64,000 nucleotides of DNA from Corynespora cassiicola (lineage: Eukaryota > Ascomycota > Dothideomycetes > Pleosporales > Corynesporascaceae): the NCBI GenBank assembly GCA_022059125.1, contig JAEUWY010000010.1:372001-436000 (forward strand), written 5' to 3'. Positions within the stretch are counted from its first letter, which is position 1; the number at the start of each line of letters is the position of its first letter. Positions 1 through 11,256 of the stretch are shown here, piece by piece. A program made the translations under genes and the position numbers. The notes under the pieces are model-generated. The model saw only the letters and a program-made list of their open reading frames with translations. It did not search any database and was not told the DNA's origin.

Positions 1-696
1 ATGGAGTCTAGGAACATCGCGAGTGTGTCAAAAGTCCTTGCCTAGTGTGGTATCAACTGAGCAGCTCATTTCAAGTATATATTTCAAGCGTGCTTACCTG
101 CAAGGAGAGCCACCTTCTCGTCAATTGTTAGTTGCTCCAGCACTTCCTCGGCCGACCATGGTGCGAATTACTTTGGCTCATCTTCAGCAGCTCTGTCTTC
201 CATGAAAGGGGCCATTGTTTCCGTGACGTTTACTTCCCAGCAGCGCCCTCCGACAGCCGGGGCCGCAAGCTATAAGTGCTTCCCAACATTTTCCTCTAGC
301 AACTCCATCCCACATGATACAGGCCTGTTTTCCAACGCGACCTTCTAGCGCGATGAAACCAGCAGAGCACTTGCATCTGCCCAGCCCACGCGTCCCTGTC
401 AAAAACGTGCCTGTCATGCCATTTCCAGAAACCCCCGTCCCCTATTTCTCCGCGCGCTACTCGAATTTCGCTGCACTCGCTTACTCGGACGCCGTTCCGA
501 CGTGCGTTTCTCCGTTTCGCCGCTCAACCCTCACCACAATTGACCGTCGGGTTGTGCGGCCTCTCCGCAAAATTCCCATTTTATGGGTTTCCTTGAGGTC
601 CCCGAAGCGAATGTTATGCACTAGGTCATTCGATGCTTGGCAGCATGGCTGTCAGGTACATGGACCATCGTGACCCTCTGAACTTAAGCGACTCTG
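1..696. other. Upstream region without a recognised gene
   Basis: Short open frames on both strands have no recognisable domain and no splice pattern that joins them. I read this as intergenic DNA and the 5' regulatory region of the transporter that follows. The left end may also carry the tail of a neighbour that cannot be recognised here. Confidence 0.5.
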
Positions 697-702
697 TATA
701 AA
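697..702 (+). promoter_or_regulatory. Probable TATA box of the MFS transporter
   Basis: A TATAAA hexamer lies about 70 bases upstream of the transporter ATG and a CT-rich leader follows it. The position suits a core promoter with a short 5' UTR. The call rests on sequence and spacing only. Confidence 0.45.
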
Positions 703-772
703 GCGTGATGGATTCCTTTTGAAGCCCTGCACGCTCTTCTCAAAGCTCTCAATTTTAATACCATCAATCGCC

Positions 773-2497
773 ATGGGTGCTGCTGAGCCAAAGACCCGCA
801 GTAAGAAAACTAGCGATGATCTTTTGGCTGTGTTGCCAGACGATAAACCATGGTATAGAAGGGCTCACCTCGTCAAGCTGCATTTCTGCATCATCTCGCT
901 TATGCTCTTTTGTGGGTTTTCTTCTCTTCAATTTCAGTTCGATTGCTGGCTGACACACGACTAGCTTCTGCCAATGGATACGACGGTAGTCTTATGAATG
1001 GTCTCCAAGCCTTGCACCAGTGGGAGATGTTCATGAAAACCCCAGTCGGCGCCTGGCTGGGCTTCATGAACGCCATTTACTGGCTCGGAATGGGAATCTC
1101 GTACCCAATGGCGACCTTCGTAGCGAACAAGTTTGGACGCAAGATTGGCGTCTATATTGGCTACATTTTCTTACTGTCAGGATCGCTGGTTGTGATCAGC
1201 GACAATCATGTTGCGTTCATCATCTCCCGGTTCTTGGTTGGATGTGCTTCCGCATGGTTTGGAAACGCCGTGCCACTATTGATCAATGAAGTCTCACACC
1301 CAATTTACCGTGGTATCATGAGTGCTTTGTTCATGTGCGGGTGGTATGTGGGTGGAACCATTGCGGCTTTCGTCACTTTTGGGACACGCAATGTGCCGAG
1401 CGATTGGGCGTGGCGCATCCCGACCATATTACAGCTGTTGCTCCCCGCTCTCGCCTTACCTGGACTCATTGTAGCTCCAGAAAGTCCGAGATGGCTAGTC
1501 TCTGTTGGCAGAGTCAATGAGGTTCGTCTATAGTTCCGCCTTGAGGCACAGGTGAAGACGTTACTGATCCAACACGATAGGCCCGCGGAATCCTCACCAA
1601 GTGCCACGCTGGTGGTGACCCAACTTCTGCCCTCGTCGAATACGAAATCATCGAGATCACTACCACGATTCGAATGGAGTCCGAGATTACCGGAGCAAAT
1701 TACGCAGAGTTGTGGAAAACTCGGGGCAACAGACACCGTCTATTTATATCAGTTTCGTTGGGCGTCTTTTCCCAGTGGTGTGGTAACGGTGTCGTATCCT
1801 ATTATTTGGCAATTGTCCTGAGGACGGTGGGAATAACCAGCGTGACACATCAAACATTGATCGCCGGTATGCTGCAAATTTGGAATCTCTTACTAGCTAG
1901 TGCTGCAGCTTTGAGCGTCGATAAGCTCGGGCGGAGGCCTCTATTCCTAGCTTCGACTAGCATCATGCTGCTGGGATATATCCTCGTCACAGCGCTCAGT
2001 GGTTCCTTCGCAGAAATGGGCAGTCCTTCTATTGGAATTGCTGTCATCCCATTTTTGTTTGTCTTCTTCGCCGGATATGACATTGCTTTGTAAGTCAACT
2101 CAACCTAATTGGCGAAGAGACCTCTCTGACCGGTTTCGACAGGACACCTTTCCTCACAGCATACCCCTGCGAGATCTGGCCATATAGGTTACGCTCCCAC
2201 GGACTGACCATAACGTGGGTGACGGTAGTTGTCGCGAATTTTTTCAATACCTTCGTCAATCCCATTGCGCTTGATGCCATTGGCTGGAAGTACTACTTTG
2301 TTTTCATTGTGGTCCTTGTCGCCATGGGATTTACCGTCTACTTCTTCTATCCAGAGACCAGAGGGTACACACTTGAGCACATGGCGGTCATTTTCGACGG
2401 CGAGGAATCTGCACCACCATCTGCGGAGACGGCGGAGAAGGTGTATGGTGCGGTGGAAAAGGCGGGGTCTACGACCACGTATGAAGAGAAGGCCTAA
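773..2497 (+). CDS. MFS sugar transporter (hexose/lactose permease type)
   Basis: Plasma-membrane sugar/H+ symporter of the major facilitator superfamily. Four exons fit: 773-911, 965-1521, 1581-2089 and 2143-2497, with introns of 53, 59 and 53 nt, giving 519 residues, the usual length. The ATG at 773 opens a charged cytoplasmic tail (EPKTRSKKTSDD). The joined protein carries family marks: NGYDGSLMNG in the first loop, NKFGRK and DKLGRRP after helices 2 and 8, PESPRWL after helix 6 and PETRGYTLE after helix 12. About twelve hydrophobic segments are visible. The style is that of fungal lactose/hexose permease-like proteins; the substrate cannot be told from sequence. The gene is transcribed away from nothing visible on its left and converges with the broken Zn2Cys6 regulator on the right. 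No frame damage is seen. Confidence 0.93.
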
Positions 2498-2664
2498 AGC
2501 CCATGATGACAGATCGCGCCATGTTGCTGCAATCTTTACTAGTCGCAAAGAAAACATCAACCAATTCAAAAAACTTTTTTGAAGAAAGAATGCATCAAAA
2601 TTGAGGAAATTTTGATTTCCAGAATTACAATTCAACCGGCTCTGACCATTTTCTCTATCCAACG

Positions 2665-4441
2665 TCAAACCATGCGTCGACCCGTATTCACCATTTCACT
2701 CACATCCAACTGAGCCATAATATCCGTGAACTCCCGAATATACTCCTGCCCCCTCTTCGCCGAGGACTTCGGAAACTCAAACGGGCACGTGAGCAGCCCA
2801 ACCGCAACGTCTCTCACCTTATAAACCAAATGCAGGCCATTCGGCTCAATATCCTCCTGAGAAATATTGTGTAGCACGTACAAAAGCTGGTTGGAGATGA
2901 CCTCGTGATCAGGCCAGTTTTCCTCGGGCGATGTGAGGGAATCTAGCTGGTCCATCAAGATGCTTTGGAGCCACAGGTGGATGACGTGGATGTTTGCACG
3001 CAATATAGCAAGTTGTGAGGTGGTAATGAGGTCGGAGCCTGGGTCTTGGTTCGACAGTGCCCATTGGCGCAGTTGGGTGGGAGTGTCATCTAGGGCGTAT
3101 TTAAGCTCATTCAAGCACGTCTTGAGATGGGCTATTTGCGCAGTGGGGGATCGGGCGCGACAGCACAGGCAGTCGTGCCCGCGGATACCGTATGGACTTT
3201 CGAGAGCAAGCCAAAAGATTTTGGAGTAGGCGATGAATGCTGCTGTTAAGCCAAGTTCCGGCTGGGATGATGTGGTGACCTGATGTTTGAAAATCTGTTT
3301 GTCTTCGACGTCTATGGGCATCAGATCTCCTAGATTGAGGGACTCTAATGTGGTATGGTCTAAGTACATGAGTCGTTCTTTGAGAATGTTTTGGATCTGT
3401 GCATGTATATAGCCGTAAAATAGTAGCCAGAAGTCCTTCTCTCTTAGTTGGGGTTCGATACAGTGGAGGCCGAGTAAGCGGCCGAGCTGCATGCTCTCGA
3501 CCTCGACTATTCGAGCGCGGTTGTGTTCTCCAACCTAGAAGAAGACGATCGATGCGAGATAGGGTGCTGCCCAATTTTGGCAGCTCACTTCGTCAAAGTA
3601 AGTAGGTCCACGGAGACTGATAAGAAAGTCGTGGCAGCTACTTATTATCTTGACCCGCGACTGACTCCTCAATGGCCTGAGTCGAGGCTGCGACATTTTT
3701 CGAATTTACTGCCGAATATTCACCTCAGTTGCCACGCGCCTCTGGCACCCGTCGGGTGATTGGATCGCTCGACATTCGTATGTCGTGTTTTCAAGGCGGG
3801 TAGTGGCTTATGAGCTTTCGCTTCGTGATACCCCTTTGTTTGTACGTACACTTTGCTAGTGTTACCTAAGCTTGAAAAGACTGCCGAATATAGCCACAAA
3901 AGCTGCAGATATTGCTACTATCAGGCCTCAGAAGTCGTTGTCGTGCGTGTCGCGATTTTCGCTTAGATGGAGGCGGAAAGATGGCCGGTGGTCTACTGGA
4001 ATCAGAGGGTACAAATAAGAGATATAATCTTGCATCAAAACATGAAGAAGCTTTCGAGAGCATATAATATCGGTGGAAAATGATGTCTTAATAGGAATTG
4101 AGGCGCCATTAGTATTGACAGATGGAATTCGCGAAGTTTCAGTCGTAGACATCACGCTTTCCGGTCCTGCATCATCTCTTCTTTTACTGTGAATTTTGTA
4201 TTAGTGTATACCATTCTTCCTTTTCACTCAAATGCGAACGAACTAACCGTTTGGGCCCTCTCTTTCCTAGCGATATTTCGAACGTGCATTAGATTCCAAG
4301 ACGTTGACATCTCGTGCATGGCGCAGCACTCTGCAAAGGTGTATTCACATCGCACCGGATCTTGCGGGGTCGACATGTGTCGCAAGCTCTCGCAGCTGGT
4401 GCCTTGTGGGAACGCTCATCACTAAGCTCGTTGGCAGACAT
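2665..4441 (-). pseudogene. Zn2Cys6 transcription factor pseudogene with three in-frame stops
   Basis: Remnant of a fungal binuclear-cluster regulator. From the ATG at 4441 the frame gives the zinc cluster start ACDTCRPRKIRC and the pair CTRC, then TAA (4291-4289) exactly where one residue should stand before the sixth Cys; after it comes CTFEISLGKRGPKR, the expected linker. A good intron (GTTAGT..CACAG, about 4178-4243) leads to LHVLMQDYISYLYPLIPVDH, typical of the regulatory domain, which meets TGA (3930-3928) before GLIVAISAAFVAIF. A third stop, TAG (3537-3535), sits in FF*VGEHNRAR, where relatives have Gln. From 3492 to 2665 the frame is open (MQLGRLLGLH.., REKDFWLLFYGY.., EPNGLHLVYKVRDVAVGLL). 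All three stops are explained by C-to-T changes of CAA/CAG/CGA. A second intron probably lies near 3650-3870. An automatic gene caller might annotate only the 3' fragment as a gene. Confidence 0.78.
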
Positions 4442-4869
4442 GAGAAAGCTAGCTTCCTGGGCGCAGGAAGGATGGTAGCTAGATCGATCATCTGCCAAGG
4501 GACACTCCCCGCGCTGAACACCTAGCCTAGCTTTCCGTTTCAATGGTGCAGCTTAGTTTCTCGAGCTCATATGCTTCAGCAGGTCATTCTAGATCTATCA
4601 GCTGGGGAACAACATGCACCCATCTGCACGAATCTCAGTGGGTAGCGCAGGCGCAAACAAGTGAAACTACACGTGAACATTGTGAACAATCAATTATCTC
4701 TGAACTCCTAAGCCTTCCCAAAGATCTACAGATCTACTACTTTGAAAACTCCCAAACGCCACATCCATGCCCATGGCCAACAATACGACCTGAGTGGTAT
4801 CAGAGAGTAAAAACACGGCAACGCCAGGAAATGCCAACTCCCCGCTCAAATCAGCGAATGATCAACAGT
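4442..4869. other. Spacer between the regulator relic and kinesin-5
   Basis: No gene is supported. On the minus strand the zinc-cluster frame stays open upstream of 4441 to 4543 but has no earlier ATG. The remainder would hold the 5' region of the regulator relic and the 3' UTR of the kinesin gene. Confidence 0.45.
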
Positions 4870-7800
4870 TCAAGTGCTTCCATGGCTCCGCAGCTTCCTC
4901 CCTCCAGCAAGGCCGGGGCCAATGCTGGATGCGAAGTTGGTGATGGTCAGGTTCTCGCGATCTCCTTTACCCTCACCTCCAACTGTCTTCCGCATCTTCT
5001 TCATCGGCAGTTTGGAATCATCGCCCCGATTCTGCTTTTTGAAAGGTGGTGCGGTGATGCCGTTGTCGGATTGAGAATCGAGAGGAGCAGTGTGATTTTC
5101 TTGCGAGATGACATTAACGTCCAACTCGCGGAGAGAGGCTCCGAGAGGCATCGTTGCATTCGAGTTGGAGTTTGCGCTGTTTGTGCGGGAACGAGGCAAG
5201 TCTGGTTTGACGAAAGTAGGAGAGAATAGTGCGTCTGATGTAGAGGTAGAATTAGTAGCGTCGTTATACACGAGGCCTTTTGAGGGACTTCGCGGAGCGT
5301 CCGGTACAGCAGGACGGTCGCGGAGACGTGACAAAAGAGATTCATGTGCTTCCGTCCGAGGGAGTTCTGAAGGAATGGCGTAGTTGACACGTTGAGGAGT
5401 TTCACCAGTGGGATTATACTCCATGAGCTTCTGGTTTCCAATAGTGTCGCGGAGTTCGTGTAGAGGCGCGCGGATATTCGCGTCCTCGGAAAGATCAGTA
5501 AGTGTATCCCTCAGTGCCGTCGTTTGCGCAGATACATCTGACTCTAGAGACTGCACACGCGTAAAAGAGGTAGAGAGATGGTCGCCAATGCTCGAGTAGG
5601 ATGATTGTACAGTGGATGACAGTGCACCGAGAGAAGAAGTATGGGCTTCGTGGTGGGCATCGTTCTGCGCACGAACACGAGATACAATCTCGTCCAGAGA
5701 ATGCAATTGAGTGTCCATGTGTGCCATTTGAGCTTCGACAATCTGTACTGTGCTTGCGTGCACTGATGTTGTTGTATCCTTGATCGAGGTCGAATGTTGC
5801 GTAGCTGCGGCGAAGTCCGCCTTGATCTTGGTCTTGACGGCATCTCTGGATGTGGATACACCCGAGATGATATCCTTGGACTTGTTTGCCCAGGCGCTCA
5901 CTCCCTCGTTGTACAACTCCTGCTTCGCTTCAAATGCAGTGTTGGCCGCACCGATCTCCTCGCTGACTGTCATCATCTTCTCGTTAAGCCTGCTCTCCTG
6001 GGCTTCGGCATTTGCGCTGATCAAGGCGGTGATCTGGGTCAAAAGCTGTTGCCTGTCTTCGGCAGATTTCTGCTTTTCCTCGTCGACAACCTGGACAAGA
6101 CGGGCTTGAGATGCCTTGTTCGTCTCCATGATTATGGCGTTAGCCTCGAGGACTTGCTGGTGTAGTCGCTCGTTCTCAGCTTGTTGCTCGTTCAGGCTCT
6201 TGATGAGATCGTCGAAAGTGCTCTTGAAATCCCGTCCTAGCGAAGCATAGGATGAGTGAAGCTATCACGATTAGCATGTTGAGCGGACAACAAAAGATGA
6301 TGTATTTACCTCGGTGTGGAAAGCATCCAGTTCCGTGATGATGCTTGCCGAAATCTTTTCAGCTGCAGCTGATAGTTCATTGAGACCATCGCCAACCTTT
6401 TGTTTCACATCCTCTCTTAGAGTCTTGATCTCCTCCAGGACCTCATTCATATCGTCGCGAGCCTGAGCGGTCTGGTCATTGACCTCCTGCTCCGACGTCT
6501 CGAACTCCTTCATCTTCTCCTGCAAGAAACTCTGAGAGGCACCGAGCTTCTCCAACTCATCCTTTACGAAGGTCTGCATTCTGTCCGAGAGGCCGTCCAT
6601 CATCTGTTGTTGGAAACTTTGGAACTGCTCTATCCGGTCTTCAACCAAACGGGTGGTGTCTAGTACTTGATTTTGATTTGAAGCCCAGTGCTGTCGGTTG
6701 ACGGATTGTAGATCGGACCGTCGTCGAATCTTGGAGCGCAGTCCCTCGATATCCGAAGTAGTCTTATCAAGCGTTGAAATCATGTCGCTTCCCAGGCTGG
6801 CAAGTTCTTCTTCCGTCTTCGCGTGGGCTTTGCGCAGCACAGTTTCCTCGGCAAGGTTCTGGCGAGTGTTCTCCAAGACTATTTCTGTCTTGTCAAGGAT
6901 GCTCTTGGTACCTTCCAAGGTGAGCCTGGTTTGCTCATTGTCCTTCTTTAGGTTCTGGAAGTTGGTGGTGAGCGCAAAAAGCTCCTCCACCTTGCTTCGA
7001 AGGTTGGCCTCCATCGTCTCAATTTTATCACGCTGCTCCTCGCTAAGAATCCTGCGCGACTCGCTGATGGTTGTGATTTCTTCGTAATTCTCCTGGGTGA
7101 GATACACTCCGTTGCGCTGCCTGGTGGCTATGAGCTCGCTCTTGAGCTTCTCGATTTCCAGCGTAAACTCCTTGAGAAGGGTCTTCTTGTTCATGAGTTG
7201 GTTAATCTGTGGCTTATTCCTAATATTTTTGGCGCGGAAGGCATAATCCAGGGTGGAAATGGTTTCCTCGAGGTTGCTCTTTGCTGGTGATAGGGTTGCA
7301 ATGATGCAGGTCTTCGTCCGGCCTCCTAGTGAATCTTGAAGAAGACGAGTCAATTTGGACTCGCGATACGGAATATGTGAGCTCCTCTCGACGAGTGCGT
7401 TAATGACTCGGCCAAGCGTCAACAAACTTTTGTTGATGAGACCAGCCTCAGCAGCGCGCTTATTCTCTGCCCCACTACGCTGGATGTTTTCGCTTCCTGC
7501 CAAATCGACTAGATTGAGCTTTCCTGCACTCAAGTATTCTTGGCCATCTTCACCGACGCGCTTCATGTAGACGGTGATGGTGAAAACAGTGTGACTACGC
7601 GAACTCAGGTCGTTGCACTTGGTCGCTGCCACTTGGCGCTTGTGGCTGCCTTCGCGTAGCATCTTGATACCCTGGGCTGCAGTCTTCAGATGACGTTCCT
7701 CCATACCTTGCACCAAAGTTGTGCTGTTTCCTTTTTTGGAGTTGTCATCGTAGATCTTCAGCTTCACGCTATCGTCGGCAGACAGCAAGTCTCGCAGCTC

Positions 7801-8508
7801 CTCGTTGTACAGCTCGATGAAAGAGACTTTGACCGAATTCTCGGTCTCCTCGGTTTCGAGTTTGTTGAAGAGTGAGTAGAGTACGCGAGGAACGATACCA
7901 GCGCCATCCGGAAGGGGGAGGATATCGGATATGTCTCCGGACATGGTATAGGTTTTTCCAGTTCCGGTTTGCCCATAGGCGAAAATGGTGCAGTTGAAGC
8001 CACCAAGCACCTATCCATCTGTCAGCCAGGCTCGTGATGGCGTTGTTCCATCTCATCTCACCTCGTCGAGAATAGGTGCGACTACTTCATCAAAAACAAT
8101 GTTTTGATCGGCAGCCGGCGAGAAAACCTTGTCGAACTGGTATGTCTTGTTGCTGACAGCATTGGGGCCCATTGAGAGTTCGACAGTCTTCCCCTTGATG
8201 CCATCGCACGATACGACGACACCGCTGTTCTCCTTCACTTCGCGGTCATTGCGTCCGCGACAGCGCACGACGACGTTGATATTGGTCTCCTCGCTCTCAC
8301 TGTCGTATTCGCGTGCCTTGCGCTTGAGGCCCGAATGTGGTGATGCCCGCGAGACTGTAGAGGCGACTGATTCATCGCGGATGCGGGCACTTTGTGCGGG
8401 CGTCGCGGAACGGCCGCGGGCCAGGTTGGAGGTAGGTCGCATGGAGGGTGGTCGCATTGATGTGGTTGTTCGCTTTGTCGGCGGTCCAGGTCGAGGGAGA
8501 CCGGACAT
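4870..8508 (-). CDS. bimC: Kinesin-5 mitotic motor (BimC/Eg5 type)
   Basis: Plus-end-directed tetrameric kinesin that slides antiparallel microtubules apart in the mitotic spindle. Three exons fit: 8508-8062, 8010-6310 and 6261-4870, with introns of 51 and 48 nt, giving 1179 residues, close to the length of other fungal BimC proteins. I chose the ATG at 8508 because it opens the Ser/Pro/Arg-rich tail normal for the family (MSGLPRPGPPTKRTT); the frame upstream has no good context. The motor domain starts near residue 95 (NINVVVRCRGRN), the P-loop GQTGTGKT is at 162-169, and switch motifs NDLSSRSH and DLAGSEN follow. Residues about 430-960 are coiled-coil-like. A BimC box with its Cdk-site threonine (TGETPQRVNYAIPSELPRT) is at about 1000-1019. 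It is head-to-head with the UPF0183 gene, 668 bases apart. No defects are seen. Confidence 0.96.
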
Positions 8509-9176
8509 GATTGCAAAATATATAGGGGTATATATTTGCGAAAAGCAAAGTCGGCGGTAGCGATGTGTGTGTGTGGAGGGTGGAGTGGGAACAGCCTTTG
8601 TCAAACGTAAACAAACAGTCGGCTATTCGCCAAGGCACCCATCCCTGTCGATGGGTGGTCCGAGCGCTCGTCCGGCGTCATTCCGCATCGGCCTGCCGAA
8701 CCGATAGCTTGCCCTGCGTCGGCGAGCATTCAACAACTTGGGAGCCCATCTACCGCCTCTCCTTCCACTGCTTTCGTTTTCTGGACCCGTGAGATATACC
8801 CGCATCTGATACCCCGTCTGTCACTGTCCTGCTCGTTCCCTCTCTCTGTCGTTTGCATTCACCTCGCTGAGCTATCGTGCCGCGACCCCGCGCCCCTCAT
8901 CTCTCTACCCCCGATACTCAGCACTGCTCCTCCAGACCGCACTGCGCAATTTGAAACCTCTGCAAGCTTTGGATGGGATTCACGTGGGATCTGCGTGTTA
9001 CTAATTAACCTATCGCTGGCTATCCACCTTGCCGTTTGGATACCTGTCACACCGCTGTCCGCGTGAACAAAGCACGAGCCGCTCCTGGCCGACAGAGCTA
9101 CCTGTAACTAGGCATCCCACATACACGACATACACATAGACACAACGCGCTCCAAACTTTGTAGCCAGTGAACAGA
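8509..9176. other. Divergent promoter region, kinesin-5 / UPF0183 gene
   Basis: These 668 bases separate two genes read in opposite directions, so the stretch must hold both promoters and 5' UTRs. It is pyrimidine-rich, a style common in fungal promoters. No coding frame has domain support. Confidence 0.5.
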
Positions 9177-10806
9177 ATGGATGAAGGTACGATGCAGCTG
9201 GTGCCAGGGAGATCGGTGGGCTTCCTGAGTATGTATGGGCCCCGTTCGCTGACCCTGTCTCGGTACTGACCCAAGCACAGCGCTTGGTTGCTCTCTCCAT
9301 GACGCCCTCACGACCATTAAATCCGAAGTTCGAGCTTTCCCCAGATTCCAGCTCTTTCACGATGATACCCGCCCTGTCGCATCCCCCGTGCAACTCGTGC
9401 TCCCCGACAACGGCCTTCGTTTACAGTTCGACGGACCTGACCAACGCTTACGGCTCATCGAGGTTTTGGATTTCACAAAGGCCAAACTCACATACAAGGA
9501 CGTGGATGTGTACAAGCCGGCAGATGGCTACGGTGCCATGTCATCGGGGCCATCGGGGCCCAAGTTTAGGCACATCTACGACAAGCTTTTGGGACCTACC
9601 TATGGCGGTGAATATATACCGCCCCGATCTGATGACCCCAACGCGTATGGAACATACAACCTTTCGTATCCAGGTATAGCATTTAACTTTCCCGTACAAC
9701 ACTCGGCCTTTTCTCCCAAGAAAGACTTCATTTCCCTCTTGTCTTCGTCGGCCACAGGCCCCGCAACATCCATGGCTGTGTTCAACGGCGAGTCATGGCA
9801 AAAGGCGCGAGGTACCTTGTTCACGTCGCCTCCTCCGAATCCTAGATCTATCGCTCTGGCTGGAAAAGGCAAAGAAGGAGGGCCCGACGAGATCGAGCAC
9901 ATCAAAGTACACGGAGAAGGGAAGATTGAACTCGTTCGGCGGACAAGCTCTTCATTCTGGATTGTTCTGAGCGAGACTACCCCACAAGACCTTATCATGG
10001 AACTTGGCGCGCCCGACTCAATATACAGGAAAAACGACCATCGACTTTCCATTCACAAAGACCGGAGATCCAGTGATGTTTCAGATGGCTCGGCTGCAGC
10101 ATTCGCGGGAGAGGACCAACTGGACTCGGATCATGGCTCTGCTATTGGAACAGACGACGAAGATGACTGGGAAGACGATGATGAAGCTGCAACGGAAGCT
10201 CAAGAGCGCGAGGTGGCGGCTGCCGAACACTTTTACAATTATTATCATCACGGATTTGATATCCTGATCTCGCAGCCAACGCAAATTTCACCGCCTTCGC
10301 CCACTGCAGAAAGGAAGGAATCGGATTTGTACGAGGATGGAGAGCTCAGCGCACAACCTCTGAATCATCTCACGGCTACGAAAATCATGTTCCATGGCAA
10401 TATTCCAGGATCCTACCAGTTTAACCGACATCGAAGAAGCAGATGGACGCTCGAGCATGTGCCGTCAGAGATGTACAGGGACCCTCTCAACTCCGAGATG
10501 CCGTTTGGCGATATTTCTGGTCGGCTCAAGGAAGTGTTCAAATCCTATTACGGAAGCGAAGAAGAGGAGCGTCTACAGCAACGAGGCATGGCCCTTAATA
10601 GGGGCTGGGGCGATAGTCCTGGCAGCAGCTGTGAGCTTTTGGGCGGCTGGGAAGACGGTTCAGGAAAGAAGAGCAAGTTTGCAAATGCTGGGTCTGGCAT
10701 TGTCGAGGGAGATGGCAACGTGGGCAACGTGGAGCTGTTTGGGTTTCCTGGTATGATATTCGAGGTGCTCAAGAATGGGGCAGTGAGCGCTTTGACGGTT
10801 TATTAG
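9177..10806 (+). CDS. UPF0183/PHAF1 family protein
   Basis: Member of the UPF0183 family (animal PHAF1/C16orf70). The animal protein has been linked to autophagosome membranes; the fungal role is unknown to me. Two exons fit: 9177-9228 and 9281-10806, with a 52 nt intron, giving 525 residues. The join restores the family's N-terminal pattern, MQLVPGRSVGFL then TLGCSLHDALTTIKSE, which supports the ATG at 9177. Next come LPDNGLRLQFDGPDQRLRLI and DLIMELGAPDSIYRKND, both typical of the family. An acidic, low-complexity insert (DDEDDWEDDDEAATEAQ) lies near residue 320. The C-terminal block (NIPGSYQFNRHRRSRW, then LGGWEDGSGKKSKF) returns to conserved sequence. The gene shares its promoter region with kinesin-5. 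Family is confident, function is not. Confidence 0.9.
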
Positions 10807-11256
10807 GGATTGGTTCCATACTAGACTTTTGCATACGAGATTCCCAAGCCATATATATATGTAATGGCATTCCAATCCAGTTTTTTTACCAAGTCGAAGC
10901 TGTGAAACTTAGTGGAGGTTCTTTGTGAACACCGTTCGTTTTTAAATGCATTCTAATTAGACTCACAGTCATTCCGCTATATCACAAAATCTGAGGAAGG
11001 TAAGGTCTCGTCGATAGCGGAAGAAAAAACGCTCATGATAATGTTTATTGTTAAAGTTGACTCAGGAGTCAGTTCAAAACCGTAGTACCAAGTCTTCTAC
11101 TGTTATTATTTTAGCCCCCATAAGTCGTCTAATAAAGAATAGTTGCCTTTTGTCTCGCTCCTACCAAGTGCTTCAGATACCCTCTCCCTGAGCTTGTATT
11201 TATCTTATCGCCGGATAATCGCCGAAATCAGGCCGAGGCGCTGAAGCTCCAGAAAA
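10807..11256. other. Intergenic spacer
   Basis: AT-rich 3' flank of the UPF0183 gene and 5' flank of the IleRS gene, both on the plus strand. No coding frame is supported. Confidence 0.5.

Noticed and set aside
3107..3574. 155-codon minus-strand frame overlapping the regulator relic
   Set aside because: Shadow frame; the overlapping regulator frame carries recognisable family sequence.
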